The notes: a model not told the origin generated them from the sequence alone. DNA of 64,000 nucleotides from Aerococcus loyolae (GCF_002871915.2 NZ_CP126958.1:1922001-1986000); one strand, 5' to 3'; shown: positions 1 to 8,436, counted from the stretch's first letter. A program made the numbers and translations.

Positions 1-788
1 GTATACTGGAAGACTTCCTCTACGGTAGGTAGGGCTTCAAAGGCATGCCAATTAAAGACCTGAATGGGATAATCCTTAACCAGGTCGAAGATAATATTGG
101 TGCCATGGGCGTGGAAGCTGTTAAACCAGCCGGCCTTAGCCGCTTCTAATATCTTTAAGTCATAGGGCTTGCCAAATTCTAAATATTCTTCAGCGGTCAC
201 CCGGTCATAGCTAATAAACTGAGAAGCCAGGTAGATCCCAGAAGCTCCCAAGTCTAAGGCTGCTTGGACATATTGAATTTGTACATTGGTTAGGTTTTCT
301 AAGGTTTTATGAATGAGTTCGTCTTCCCCACTACGGATAAATTTGACCGCCTGACCCTGAGTCAGCTTGTCGAGAATGGTGAGTGGACTGAAGGAAGTCA
401 CTGTGACTGGCACTTGGTCCCCAATACGATCGAGTAAGTAAGTCAGCGATTTTAACTCGCGCTGATAACTCGCCGTATTGATATCGAGGTCACTAGGCAA
501 CTTTTTTAAATCCAATGGCTCTTGGTAAGGGGTTTTGACCACCTTGGATACCCCGCCCTTAAAGACGGGGGAGTGGTCGACTTCATCCACATAGTCTTCC
601 ACCGTGAACATCCCGTTACTGCTGAGCCCAACATAATCCAAGTCATATTGCTGCACTTTCTCTTCGAGCGCTTGCGCAAATGCTGCCGGGTCATGGTCGA
701 CTTGGGGCAGGTGGGATTTAAAGGAAAAAGGGACATAGTCGGTGGTTTCTTTATTAATAATTCGTTTGATTCGTTCTATTTTACTCAT
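1..788 (-). CDS. URO-D superfamily protein, methyltransferase-like (3' end outside window)
   Basis: My translation from the ATG at 788 gives about 262 residues before the window ends, beginning MSKIERIKRIINKETTDYVP. The sequence has the look of the uroporphyrinogen decarboxylase (URO-D) superfamily, a TIM-barrel family shared by HemE and corrinoid or cobalamin-independent methyltransferases. It lacks the N-terminal MRQAGR-type motif of true HemE, so haem synthesis is unlikely. A conserved-looking SFHAHG stretch lies near the visible C-terminal part. The gene starts 40 bases after the metI stop on the same strand, so it is probably the last gene of the methionine-uptake operon. A role in methyl transfer or methionine recycling is an inference from that context. 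Confidence 0.75.
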   Translation of the reverse strand, partial: MSKIERIKRIINKETTDYVPFSFKSHLPQVDHDPAAFAQALEEKVQQYDLDYVGLSSNGMFTVEDYVDEVDHSPVFKGGVSKVVKTPYQEPLDLKKLPSDLDINTASYQRELKSLTYLLDRIGDQVPVTVTSFSPLTILDKLTQGQAVKFIRSGEDELIHKTLENLTNVQIQYVQAALDLGASGIYLASQFISYDRVTAEEYLEFGKPYDLKILEAAKAGWFNSFHAHGTNIIFDLVKDYPIQVFNWHAFEALPTVEEVFQY

Positions 789-827
789 TTTTGTTTTCTC
801 CATTATCATATGATTTGACAGTGTCTA

Positions 828-1487
828 CTATCTTAAGGACTGTTTGTAGAGGTAATTGCCGACAAATTGGGCACAGTGAACAATCAGGATAATCACAAGG
901 ACTGTCCCGTACATAATTACCGAGTCAAAGCTATTGTAGCCGTAGTTAATCGCCACGGAACCTAAGCCTCCAGCCCCCACGGTTCCGGCAGCTGAAGTGG
1001 TTCCGATAATGCCAATAATTGCCACGGTGAGGTTGACAATCACTAGGGGAGCGGCTTCCACTAAGACGACTTCCTTCATGATTTGGTAGTCGCTGGCCCC
1101 AAAGGAACGGATGGCCTCAATCAGGGGCCGACCCACCTCACGGAAGGAATTCTCTAATAGGCGAGCCACTGTGGCGGTGCCACTAATGGTTAAGGGGACT
1201 AGGGCAGCAGTGCGTCCAATCACACCGCCCACAATACCTCGGGTTAAGGGGATCACGGCCACGACCAAGATAATGAAGGGGAAGGAGCGCACGATATTGA
1301 TGAAGACATCCAAAACGCTATAAATGAGTGCATTGGGCCTTAAGCCTTCCTTATCGGTATAATACAAGGCCACCGCGATAACAAAACCTAGAGCGGTCGA
1401 TAAAATCATGGTGAAAAACACCATATAAGCCGTGTCAAAAACCGATGGCCCCAAAACGGCTGATAATTTTAATAAACTTTGTTCCAT
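828..1487 (-). CDS. metI: Methionine ABC transporter permease MetI
   Basis: This is a 219-residue integral membrane permease with about five hydrophobic segments. A typical EAA cytoplasmic loop (EAIRSFGASDYQIMKEV) contacts the ATPase. The motif PFIILVVAVIPLTR is characteristic of MetI. I place the start at the ATG at 1487, because GGAGGG precedes it at good spacing inside the end of metN, and the two genes overlap by a few bases. With MetN and MetQ it forms the D/L-methionine importer. The overlap points to translational coupling. Confidence 0.93.
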   Translation of the reverse strand: MEQSLLKLSAVLGPSVFDTAYMVFFTMILSTALGFVIAVALYYTDKEGLRPNALIYSVLDVFINIVRSFPFIILVVAVIPLTRGIVGGVIGRTAALVPLTISGTATVARLLENSFREVGRPLIEAIRSFGASDYQIMKEVVLVEAAPLVIVNLTVAIIGIIGTTSAAGTVGAGGLGSVAINYGYNSFDSVIMYGTVLVIILIVHCAQFVGNYLYKQSLR

Positions 1488-1489
1488 TC

Positions 1490-2461
1490 TTATACCCTCC
1501 ATTCAATCTGCTTGTCCTTCAAATACGTTTCTAACAAGGATTGGTGCTGTGAAGCGATTTGAATTTTAAAATAAGCGGTCGTCCGGTCATTAATCGCTTC
1601 ATAATGGGCGTCTTCAATACTGTAAGGGATCTGTAAGTCGGAGAATATTCGTGATAAGAGATCTTTTTGCTGGTCAACATCACGGAGAACCAACTTAAAT
1701 TCAAAGCGATCCGCTTCAACGGCTGGCTCAGCCTCCGTTTCCAGTCCCATTAAACGCCGTAAAGCGGGAGGTTGGTCAAGGAACAAGTCCACCGTATTCC
1801 CGGCAGCCACAATCTTTCCATTTTCAAGAATGGCTATTTTATTGCATATCTTTTTCACCACGTCGATTTCATGGGTGACCACAATAATGGTTAACTTCAA
1901 CTTCTGGTTAATCTCCTGTAAGAGGTCGATGATCGAGCGGGTAATTGAGGGATCGAGAGCAGAAGTCGCTTCGTCAGAGAGAAGAATTTTAGGGTTCAAA
2001 GAGAGGGCTCTGGCTATGCCGACCCGCTGTTTTTGCCCACCGGATAGTTTGCTGGGATAGGCGTCCGCTTTATCAGACATGTCGACTAAATCTAACAAAC
2101 TTTGGATACGTTGTTCATTCTCTTCGATATGCCATAATTTCAAAGGCAGGGCGACATTATCACGGACGGTTTTGCGATTAATGAGCTCAAATTGCTGAAA
2201 AATCATGCCAATTTCTTTTTGCAAATGTCTCAGTGAATCGCCGGATAGGTTTTGAATATCTTCATCTAAAACATGGATGGATCCTGCGTCAAAACTTTCC
2301 AAACCATTAATGCAACGCAGGAGAGTGGATTTACCAGCCCCACTCTTTCCGACGAGACCATAGATATCGCCTTCATTGATGGTTAGATTGATATCTGATA
2401 GCACCTGAAAATTCCCGTAGTTTTTTTGTAAATGTCTGATCTCTACTAAAGGCTTCGTCAT
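1490..2461 (-). CDS. metN: Methionine ABC transporter ATP-binding protein MetN
   Basis: This 323-residue ATPase has a Walker A motif (GKSGAGKST), an ABC signature (LSGGQKQRVGIARAL) and a Walker B followed by the D-loop (ILLSDEATSALDP). The C-terminal ~100 residues match the NIL/ACT-like regulatory domain by which MetN senses internal methionine. The chosen ATG at 2461 lies one base after the metQ stop, and an AGGTGA ribosome-binding site sits inside the last metQ codons. The longer in-frame extension to 2497 overlaps metQ and has no better start signal. Confidence 0.94.
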   Translation of the reverse strand: MTKPLVEIRHLQKNYGNFQVLSDINLTINEGDIYGLVGKSGAGKSTLLRCINGLESFDAGSIHVLDEDIQNLSGDSLRHLQKEIGMIFQQFELINRKTVRDNVALPLKLWHIEENEQRIQSLLDLVDMSDKADAYPSKLSGGQKQRVGIARALSLNPKILLSDEATSALDPSITRSIIDLLQEINQKLKLTIIVVTHEIDVVKKICNKIAILENGKIVAAGNTVDLFLDQPPALRRLMGLETEAEPAVEADRFEFKLVLRDVDQQKDLLSRIFSDLQIPYSIEDAHYEAINDRTTAYFKIQIASQHQSLLETYLKDKQIEWRV

Positions 2462-2462
2462 C

Positions 2463-3275
2463 TTAATCACCTGTATAAGGGAACCAGGTCCCTCCACTTA
2501 CCTCTTTGACCAATTCAGCGGATTCCTTCGATTCAAAGGCATCATGGATAATCTTGATAGCTTCTTTATCTTGGTTGCCGTCCTTGGTTGCTAGGATGAG
2601 GGCATTGGCCTTTAAATCATTAGGTTTAAATTTATACAGGGCATCTTCGGTCTTAAAGCCGGCCTTATGTGCCGCTAGCCCACAAAATACCGCAATATCC
2701 ACGTCATTGAGTGACTCGATCAAGGTGCCTCCACCTAATTCCACAAATTCAAGATTATGTGGATTAGAGGTCACATCGAGCGGAGTGAGGGTTTCTCCTT
2801 TAGGAATATCTTTTTTGACTTCAATTAATCCGGCTTGTTCTAAGACACGTAGGGCCCGTTGAGTATTGGAGGCATCATTTTGAATAGCGACTTTGGCCCC
2901 ATCAGGCAGCTCATCCAGTGATTGATGCTTTTTACTGTAGACACCAATAAATTGTTCAAAGAGCGGTTTACCGGCCTTGACTAAGTTGGCCTGGCGGTCT
3001 TTGTTAAATTGATTCATATAGGCTTCGTGTTGCATGATATTGACATCGACTGACCCATCCATCAGTCCTTCATTACTTGCAATGGTACTCTCGGCCACAG
3101 ACAGTTCGAGCTTATAGCCCTTTTCATTCAAGGCTTTTTCAACATATTTAACCATTCCTGCACTCTGCCCACTGACGCCGAGAACGACTTTCTTCTCATC
3201 CTGCTGTTTGGAAAAGAATAGAAAACCCGCAGCAACGATGGCTATCGCAAGAACTGATAAAACAATTTTTTTCAT
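2463..3275 (-). CDS. metQ: Methionine-binding protein MetQ (NlpA family), apparently without a lipobox
   Basis: This 270-residue protein belongs to the NlpA/MetQ substrate-binding family (VVLGVSGQSAGMVKYVEKAL near the mature N-terminus). Residues 3-21 form one hydrophobic segment, but no cysteine follows. It therefore cannot be lipid-modified at the usual LxxC site and may stay anchored by an uncleaved signal segment. The ATG at 3275 follows GGAGG at seven bases. It is the first gene of metQ-metN-metI, and a terminator-like hairpin just before the ribosome-binding site suggests transcription attenuation. Confidence 0.92.
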   Translation of the reverse strand: MKKIVLSVLAIAIVAAGFLFFSKQQDEKKVVLGVSGQSAGMVKYVEKALNEKGYKLELSVAESTIASNEGLMDGSVDVNIMQHEAYMNQFNKDRQANLVKAGKPLFEQFIGVYSKKHQSLDELPDGAKVAIQNDASNTQRALRVLEQAGLIEVKKDIPKGETLTPLDVTSNPHNLEFVELGGGTLIESLNDVDIAVFCGLAAHKAGFKTEDALYKFKPNDLKANALILATKDGNQDKEAIKIIHDAFESKESAELVKEVSGGTWFPYTGD

Positions 3276-3316
3276 GTGTATACCTCCAAAGGTCATTTCG
3301 ATTTACCCCTATTCAA

Positions 3317-3475
3317 GAAAAAATACGGGCACGCCGCTCGTATCGCTCTCTTCAAGGTTTTTAATAACTATTCAGTTATTAGTTTGGAAGTTTAGCATAG
3401 GGACTCGCGGTCTCGCAATATCACCAGCATACCCATTGGCTATCAGAGATAATCGAGTCTTCAGTTCTTTTGCTA
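3317..3475 (-). promoter_or_regulatory. Structured metQ leader with terminator (candidate riboswitch)
   Basis: Reading on the minus strand, an outer helix TAGCA/TGCTA (3393-3397 with 3471-3475) encloses GACTCG/CGAGTC (3402-3407 with 3454-3459). A perfect 8-bp AT hairpin follows at about 3361-3382. Next comes a terminator-like stem at 3323-3343 (one A-C mismatch) with six Ts, ending about 40 bases before metQ. The arrangement suggests a sensing domain followed by a terminator. I do not see the S-box core, the T-box GGTACCGCG motif or a recognisable SMK box, so the class is unknown. Confidence 0.45.
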
Positions 3476-3937
3476 TTTAGCCAATAAAAAGACATTCACT
3501 CGATTGGATATATTGGTGAAAAAGGCCACACTTCAGCCTTTTTAACCGGTAAGGATTGATCGATTAATCTGTCCAATTCTAGGAAGATTTTCCTTAGACG
3601 ATCAATAGTAATCAGTTACTGATTGCAATCGATGAAATGCTTAACGAAAAAATTCAGCCAGCTCATACAATAGAAGCGGGCTGATTTTAGGGCGTAACAA
3701 AAAACACAGAATCCCCTCTATCCCAAACAGACTTCTGTGTCTTTCCTTTCTATATCATGTGAATTGCTAGCAAGGAGCTACGGCTTACTAGCCTCACAAA
3801 GCTCCTTCCTTACTCAAATCCTCTTGACAAAGTCAACCACAAGGATTTTAATTAAAGAAAAGGTTTTCAATTTACAAAATGAATAATTTAGTTTGGATAT
3901 AAACTGGTAAAATTTTAAGCTTAAGGAGGAAATAACC
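3476..3937. other. Gene-free stretch between metQ leader and lipoprotein gene
   Basis: I see no convincing coding sequence here. On the minus strand there are two further hairpins followed by T runs. One is AAAAAGGC/GCCTTTTT with a nine-base loop at 3517-3541. The other is ACACAGAA/TTCTGTGT with TTTTTT at about 3700-3741. Such stems are nearly symmetric and could stop transcription both ways. They leave open whether the metQ leader starts inside this stretch. Confidence 0.4.
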
Positions 3938-5080
3938 TTGAAGAAAACACACCGCCTACTTGCCATCCCCCTGCTACTGACCTTGCTTTTAACCGCTTGT
4001 CAGAAGGATACTGAGCCATCCACAGCGACGTCCCAAAGCCAGGAGTCGGTAAGTTCTGAAAGCAGCTCTGAGAAAGAAGACAATCAAGCAAAAGAAAGTA
4101 GCCAAACATCCCAAGCAGAAACGACTAAAAGTAAAACACCAGAAGAAGTTCATCAACTCTACCAAGGCACCTTGGACTGGTATCAAGAGATTGTACAGCT
4201 TGCTAAAAACAAAGAAATCCAAAAAGCGAACCCCGGTGACGCTGAGACTTCCTATGTGGTTTCCATTATTAACGATTCCCATGGCAAGGATATCCAATAC
4301 AGCTTTTACGATATCAATCAGGACGGCCAGGATGAATTAATTCTTAGAGATAAGTACGCTATTATTGCTATTTATAGCTTACAAAATGATAAGCCTGTCC
4401 TGTTAAAGGCAGGCGGCGTTGCCGGTTCCGGTGGTGAACGTCGCATCCTGACGATCTATGACAACGGTACCTTTATCTACAATAACTTCCACTCGCCTAG
4501 ACCGGAAGCCCACGCCACCAATTACCGAATTACCCCTGAGGGCCAAGCAGAAGAAGTGAAAAAGGTGGATTACGACTTACAGGATACCAGGGATCCCGCT
4601 CCCCTGCTCGGCTTAGACAAGGAAAAAGAACTGGATATCAAGACCTTCGATTGGCAAAGCTTAGTCCCAACACCAGCCAAGCAAGAATCCGCCCCGACAA
4701 CGGCGAGTGATCCGGTTCCTCGCTCTAACCATCAAGGACTGGATATCCATCAAATCCAAGAAGGTGATTTTTCAACCTTGGTAGGGACTTGGCGCAATGG
4801 CAGGGGCTATGAAATGACTATTGATCAAAATGGCCAAGCCGGTCCTAACTTAAGGGTCAGTGTCGCCCATGCTAAAGTGATAAACAACACTTTAGCAGGT
4901 GATCTAATCGCTAATGGTCCCGGAAGTGCTGCTTTAATCATTGCTCCTGCAGGTAGTCAAATTGGGGATGCCAACGACTCCTATACCGATGCCTCCGACC
5001 ACAGCCGTGATCGCTTGATAGGTGTACAGGATCAGAGTGTCATTGAGTCTCCAGAGAATTTCTTTTACCGGGTCGATTAA
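3938..5080 (+). CDS. Lipoprotein with C-terminal DUF6287-like domain
   Basis: The 380-residue product starts with TTG at 3938, eight bases after AAGGAGG. Its signal peptide ends in LTAC, with the lipid-modified cysteine at residue 21. A Ser/Glu/Thr-rich linker (about residues 25-70) leads to a domain containing YDINQDGQDELIL, which resembles a calcium- or EF-like loop. The last ~110 residues begin with GTWRNGRGYEMTID, a pattern seen in streptococcal DUF6287-type domains. It is exported and membrane anchored. The function is unknown. A strong terminator follows and the gene stands alone. Confidence 0.82.
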   Translation: MKKTHRLLAIPLLLTLLLTACQKDTEPSTATSQSQESVSSESSSEKEDNQAKESSQTSQAETTKSKTPEEVHQLYQGTLDWYQEIVQLAKNKEIQKANPGDAETSYVVSIINDSHGKDIQYSFYDINQDGQDELILRDKYAIIAIYSLQNDKPVLLKAGGVAGSGGERRILTIYDNGTFIYNNFHSPRPEAHATNYRITPEGQAEEVKKVDYDLQDTRDPAPLLGLDKEKELDIKTFDWQSLVPTPAKQESAPTTASDPVPRSNHQGLDIHQIQEGDFSTLVGTWRNGRGYEMTIDQNGQAGPNLRVSVAHAKVINNTLAGDLIANGPGSAALIIAPAGSQIGDANDSYTDASDHSRDRLIGVQDQSVIESPENFFYRVD

Positions 5081-5123
5081 TAGATTTTGGGTTGATCTTT
5101 AAAACCCTAAAATGATTAAGACA

Positions 5124-5164
5124 AGACACAGGACATGTTAACCCGCATGTGCCTGTGTCTTTTT
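5124..5164 (+). terminator. Rho-independent terminator
   Basis: AGACACAGGACATG pairs with CATGTGCCTGTGTCT (one bulge), followed by TTTTT. It ends the lipoprotein transcript. Confidence 0.85.
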
Positions 5165-5192
5165 GCTTGCTCTGAATAGGAGTTTATTAACT

Positions 5193-5207
5193 TTGGAAGC
5201 GCTTCAT
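5193..5207 (+). promoter_or_regulatory. cre-like CcpA site at the second lipoprotein promoter
   Basis: TTGGAAGCGCTTCAT matches the cre consensus WTGNAANCGNWNNCW at all but one position. It overlaps the probable -35 region of an extended -10 promoter (TGCTATGAT at about 5222-5230). Repression by CcpA would be expected if it is used. Confidence 0.4.
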
Positions 5208-5251
5208 AATCGGTCAAAATATGCTATGATTAAGTAAAGAGGTGATTGATC

Positions 5252-5899
5252 ATGAAATGGAAAAACTTACTTTACTTGCTCCTTGTTGCTACCACTCTAG
5301 CAGGATGTTCCTGTTCCCCATCACGAGAAACCGACAAAGAACCAGCAGGAACTGAAGAAAAATCAAGTCAAACGGCTAATGTTTCCCAATCATCAGAGTC
5401 CAATAGCCAAGAGTCTTCCCAAGCGTCCTCTGCCATAGCGAGCGAATCCGCTCCCAAACCAGCAGCCACAAAAGAGGTCCAAGACTCCCAAGTAACTAGT
5501 GATCCGCTCGCTAGTTATGACCCCTTAGCTATTGAATACGCCCGCATCTGGCTCCAACTGGGCGCTAACCCAGCGGCTGAAGCCATCAATGTTCACATTA
5601 TCCCTCAGGGAACGCTGATTAATCCTTATCTTACTCATGGGGCCAGCTACCCAGAAACCGTTACCCAACTGGCTGGTAATCGTCTGGTCGATGGGGTGGT
5701 GACCTACTCCAGCAACCGTGACGGCACCATTAACCTTTACAATATCCCTCTGCGCTTCGATCTGCCTGATTTTAACGCCATACCGGAGTCCACTTACATC
5801 AATGAAACGGTTAAAATGGCTAATACAACCAAACGAATAGCAGTGGAACCTAATGCGCCTGACCGTGTCATTCAAACCATTCAAAAATTGCAACGTTAA
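5252..5899 (+). CDS. Small lipoprotein of unknown function
   Basis: I use the ATG at 5252, preceded by GAGGTG. The in-frame TTG six bases earlier has no proper spacing. The 215-residue product has a lipobox LAGC with cysteine at residue 19. A Ser/Gln/Glu-rich low-complexity linker follows to about residue 85, then a folded domain of about 130 residues (PLAIEYARIWLQLG onward). The design repeats that of the neighbouring lipoprotein: signal, acidic serine linker, compact domain. It may be a paralogue in architecture only, because I see no shared sequence in the domain. Confidence 0.8.
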   Translation: MKWKNLLYLLLVATTLAGCSCSPSRETDKEPAGTEEKSSQTANVSQSSESNSQESSQASSAIASESAPKPAATKEVQDSQVTSDPLASYDPLAIEYARIWLQLGANPAAEAINVHIIPQGTLINPYLTHGASYPETVTQLAGNRLVDGVVTYSSNRDGTINLYNIPLRFDLPDFNAIPESTYINETVKMANTTKRIAVEPNAPDRVIQTIQKLQR

Positions 5900-5926
5900 A
5901 GCGATCACTTGCTTTTTAGGGCAAAG

Positions 5927-5985
5927 AAAAAAGCCTTGATTCAGTTCTTCTTTTCCAGAGAAGTTACTGCCTCAAGGCTTTCTTT
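5927..5985 (+). terminator. Rho-independent terminator
   Basis: AAAAAGCCTTGA pairs with TCAAGGCTTTCTTT around a long loop, just after the second lipoprotein gene. Confidence 0.75.
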
Positions 5986-6440
5986 ATCAAGTCCTTTTTC
6001 TTACTGACTAACATTCGACCGATCATTTTTCGCTAAACCACCTCTTCCATACCCCCGCCACAAGCTATTCAGCAGCCTAAATGGAGGTCTGCTAGGATAT
6101 TTTGCGGCAGTCGGCTTTCAACAATGCTAGAAGGTCGCGGGAGGATTGACCAAGGGCTTTTCAGTCAAATGGGACGTCATGCCCTGTCAAACGCTACTCC
6201 CGCTCGTTCATTAGTTATAAGTTATTGTAGTCCAATCATAGTGCCTTGATCTAAGCTTGTCAATCCCTATTATGATGGGCTTTTTCATTAACTTTTGATT
6301 GACAAAAGCGAATTCCACTAGACTCACCCTTCTCTCCGATGACTAATCGTTTTAACTGATAAAGAGCGATATCCAATGAATAACTATTCCCCTGTCCACT
6401 TCTACCGCCACTGATCGACCCTGAGCTGCCATTCAAAGTC
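5986..6440. other. Non-coding stretch with nested helices
   Basis: This lies between two convergent genes, beyond both terminators. I find no credible gene. At 6137-6207, GCGGGAG pairs with CTCCCGC. Inside it TTGAC pairs with GTCAA, and inside that GGGC pairs with GCCC. A separate AGCAG/CTGCT hairpin sits near 6073-6097. These nested arms suggest a structured RNA or a decayed repeat. The 66-residue ORF on the opposite strand runs into a terminator hairpin and I reject it. Confidence 0.4.
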
Positions 6441-6496
6441 AAAAAAGAGAGCTTCCTCAAGCTAGACCTTGCTTGATCTGGGAGAAGCTCTCTTTT
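6441..6496 (-). terminator. Rho-independent terminator of the OsmC gene
   Basis: On the minus strand AAAAGAGAGCTTC pairs with GGAAGCTCTCTTTTTT. A second helix, TCAAGC with GCTTGA, lies inside the loop. Confidence 0.85.
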
Positions 6497-6542
6497 ATTC
6501 TATTCGCAAAACATTATTGCTTAGTTTCTAGATAGCAAGTAC

Positions 6543-6977
6543 TTAATCAATTTCCACTTCCATCACCGGCGCATTGACAATAGAATCTAAGACCGGGCAA
6601 GTCTTTTCAACAAAGTCAACAAAGTCTTGAATTTCTTCTGGACTATTATCGGCTTCAATGTGATAGGTGGTTTTAATCTTACTTAAACCTACCTTAGCGG
6701 AAGGGTTTTTCCCACTATGACCATCAGGGTCAAGCGTCCCATCAACCGTAATAGATACCTTATTAATCTTCATCTTACGCGCGCGAGCAAAAACTTGAAT
6801 AACAATCGCCTTACAGCCACCAAGTGCGGATAAGAGCGCTTCGATTGGATTCATCCCTTTATTTGTTCCTCCAACAGATGTCGGTTCATCCATCACAAAA
6901 GTAAAGTCTCTAACATGACTATGCACTTCCATCCCATTAACAACATCAACTACTGCTTGAAATTGTTGATCTGCCAT
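6543..6977 (-). CDS. OsmC/Ohr family protein
   Basis: The 144-residue product matches the OsmC/YhfA family. It has MNPIEALLSALGGCKAIVI carrying the first reactive cysteine, and VEKTCPVLDSI carrying the second. In family members these two cysteines reduce organic peroxides. It is a full-length single-domain cytoplasmic protein. A clear AGGAGG precedes the ATG at 6977. It is monocistronic with its own terminator. The substrate cannot be told from sequence. Confidence 0.9.
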   Translation of the reverse strand: MADQQFQAVVDVVNGMEVHSHVRDFTFVMDEPTSVGGTNKGMNPIEALLSALGGCKAIVIQVFARARKMKINKVSITVDGTLDPDGHSGKNPSAKVGLSKIKTTYHIEADNSPEEIQDFVDFVEKTCPVLDSIVNAPVMEVEID

Positions 6978-7297
6978 TCTATAATTCCTCCTATATTATG
7001 ACAATTTGTTACAACTTTCACTTACAAGGATAACCTATTCTTTTTCCCAAGGCAAAACCTCTGCTCATCTTTTAAAAAATCCAGCTTTTTATGAGGGAAA
7101 ATAGCCTCTTTCTCCTAAAATCACCATTGATCACTATCCTATACTCCCACTCAAAAGCCTGTTATAACAGCCTTTTCAAAGTCTAATGACTAACACCAAG
7201 CCTCTTCACCCTTGCATTTCTAGCTCGACTTACTTAAGATAAGAACAATTCAAATACCTAATGAATGAATCAATCAATGAAGAAGGAGCGATGCCTA
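6978..7297. other. Divergent intergenic region with a 12-bp palindrome
   Basis: The region separates the divergent OsmC and cyclase genes. The only notable signal is the perfect palindrome CTGTTATAACAG at 7159-7170, which could be an operator. I see no gene in it. Confidence 0.35.
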
Positions 7298-8035
7298 ATG
7301 TCACAAGATCTATCCCAATTACTCAAGGCCAAACGTGTGGACCTCTCCCACAAATTGCATGAAAATATTCCTCTTTTCAATGCCTTTAGTCCTATCCAAG
7401 AGAAGACCCTAAATACCATTGAAGCGGACGGCTTTTACGCCAAGGAATACACCCTAGCCACTTCTTACGGGACCCATATCGATTCGCCCGGCCACTTTTC
7501 TCAAGGCAAGCGCCTCTTAGATGGGGTGGGCTTGGATGAACTCATCCTGCCTCTCTATGTCTTACACCTGGAAAAAGAAGTCGCAGCCGACCCCGACTTC
7601 TCCGTCACCAAAGACGTGATCCTAGACTACGAAGCCGAGCATGGCAAGATTCCCGCGGGAACCTTCGTGGCTTTTGCTAGCGACTGGTCCAAACGCTGGG
7701 ACGACCCGGAAGCCTTCTATAATGAAGACGAAAACGGTCAAGCTCACACCCCAGGCTGGACAGTGGAAGCCTTAGAATTTCTCGCTCATGAACGCGACGT
7801 CAAAGCCATTGGCCATGAGAACCTGGATACCGATCCTGGTCATATCTACCATGACCAAGAAGCTCTACCCGGTGAATTCTACTGGCTGGACCAAGACCGC
7901 TACCAAGTCGAAGTCTTAAACAATCTCTCTGCCCTCCCTACCCAAGGAGCCGTCATTGTGGTCGCTCCCCTCAAGGTTCAAGGCGCCCCCAGCTTCCCGG
8001 CCCGGGTCTATGCCTTGGTTCCTGAGGACGAGTAA
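7298..8035 (+). CDS. Cyclase family protein (metal-dependent, kynurenine-formamidase-like)
   Basis: I start at the ATG at 7298, nine bases after AAGGAG, giving 245 residues. The longer start at 7265 has no ribosome-binding site. The motif GTHIDSPGHF is the HxxxDxPxHF metal-binding signature of the cyclase/kynurenine formamidase family (PF04199). The family hydrolyses amide or lactone-like bonds using Zn or Mn. Near the C-terminus are VIVVAPLKVQGAPSFPARVYA and similar family features. The substrate is unknown, and no kynurenine-pathway genes are near. Confidence 0.85.
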   Translation: MSQDLSQLLKAKRVDLSHKLHENIPLFNAFSPIQEKTLNTIEADGFYAKEYTLATSYGTHIDSPGHFSQGKRLLDGVGLDELILPLYVLHLEKEVAADPDFSVTKDVILDYEAEHGKIPAGTFVAFASDWSKRWDDPEAFYNEDENGQAHTPGWTVEALEFLAHERDVKAIGHENLDTDPGHIYHDQEALPGEFYWLDQDRYQVEVLNNLSALPTQGAVIVVAPLKVQGAPSFPARVYALVPEDE

Positions 8036-8085
8036 GAATCCACTTAACTAGAATCATTTCTTAGCCATTTCTTATTTCCTAACCA

Positions 8086-8129
8086 AACAGCTCCCCCACA
8101 GGTCTTATCACATTTGTAGGGGAGTTTTT
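8086..8129 (+). terminator. Terminator of the cyclase gene; first copy of a 39-nt direct repeat
   Basis: CTCCCC pairs with GGGGAG and is followed by TTTTTCC. The 39 bases 8086-8124 recur at 8722-8760 with three differences, so the toxin-antitoxin module lies between two copies of the same hairpin. Confidence 0.8.
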
Positions 8130-8150
8130 CCTTGAGTAATTATTCGCTGT

Positions 8151-8172
8151 TTTGTACAAAAACTTGTACAAT
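8151..8172 (+). promoter_or_regulatory. YefM-type operator: paired TGTACA palindromes
   Basis: TGTACA occurs at 8153-8158 and 8165-8170, each within TTGTACAA, with centres 12 bp apart. E. coli YefM-YoeB represses its own promoter through paired palindromes with a TGTACA core at this kind of spacing. The start of the antitoxin gene is 20 bases downstream. Confidence 0.75.
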
Positions 8173-8190
8173 AATGATGAGGTGAGTGCT

Positions 8191-8436
8191 ATGGAAATTA
8201 CTAATTATAGTGACTTTAGACAAAATATGAAAAAATATATGGATGTCATTAATGAAGACTCTGTCGAATATACGGTCACTTCACAAAACGGTAATGATGT
8301 CGTCGTCATGTCAAAATCGGATTTTGATAGCTTAATGGAAACCTACCATCTCCTTTCTAGTCGAGCCAATCGTGAAAACCTCTACCAAGCCATGGAAGAA
8401 CTTGACCAGGGCGATTATGAAGTTGAGGAGATATAA
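8191..8436 (+). CDS. yefM: YefM/Phd family antitoxin
   Basis: The ATG at 8191 follows GAGGTG. The longer ORF starts inside the operator and is rejected. The product has 81 residues beginning MEITNYSDFRQNMKKYMD, with the Phd/YefM fold pattern SDFDSLMETYHLL in the DNA-binding half. The acidic C-terminus (EELDQGDYEVEEI) is the part that would wrap the toxin. Its stop overlaps the toxin start by one base, so the two are translationally coupled. The pair probably autoregulates through the TGTACA sites upstream. Confidence 0.9.
   Translation: MEITNYSDFRQNMKKYMDVINEDSVEYTVTSQNGNDVVVMSKSDFDSLMETYHLLSSRANRENLYQAMEELDQGDYEVEEI

Noticed and set aside
3317..3475. T-box or S-box riboswitch at metQ
   Set aside because: ACCGCG occurs, but the GGTACCGCG core and the S-box kink-turn sequence are absent.
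6260..6460. A 66-residue minus-strand ORF
   Set aside because: It begins inside the OsmC terminator hairpin and has no start signal.
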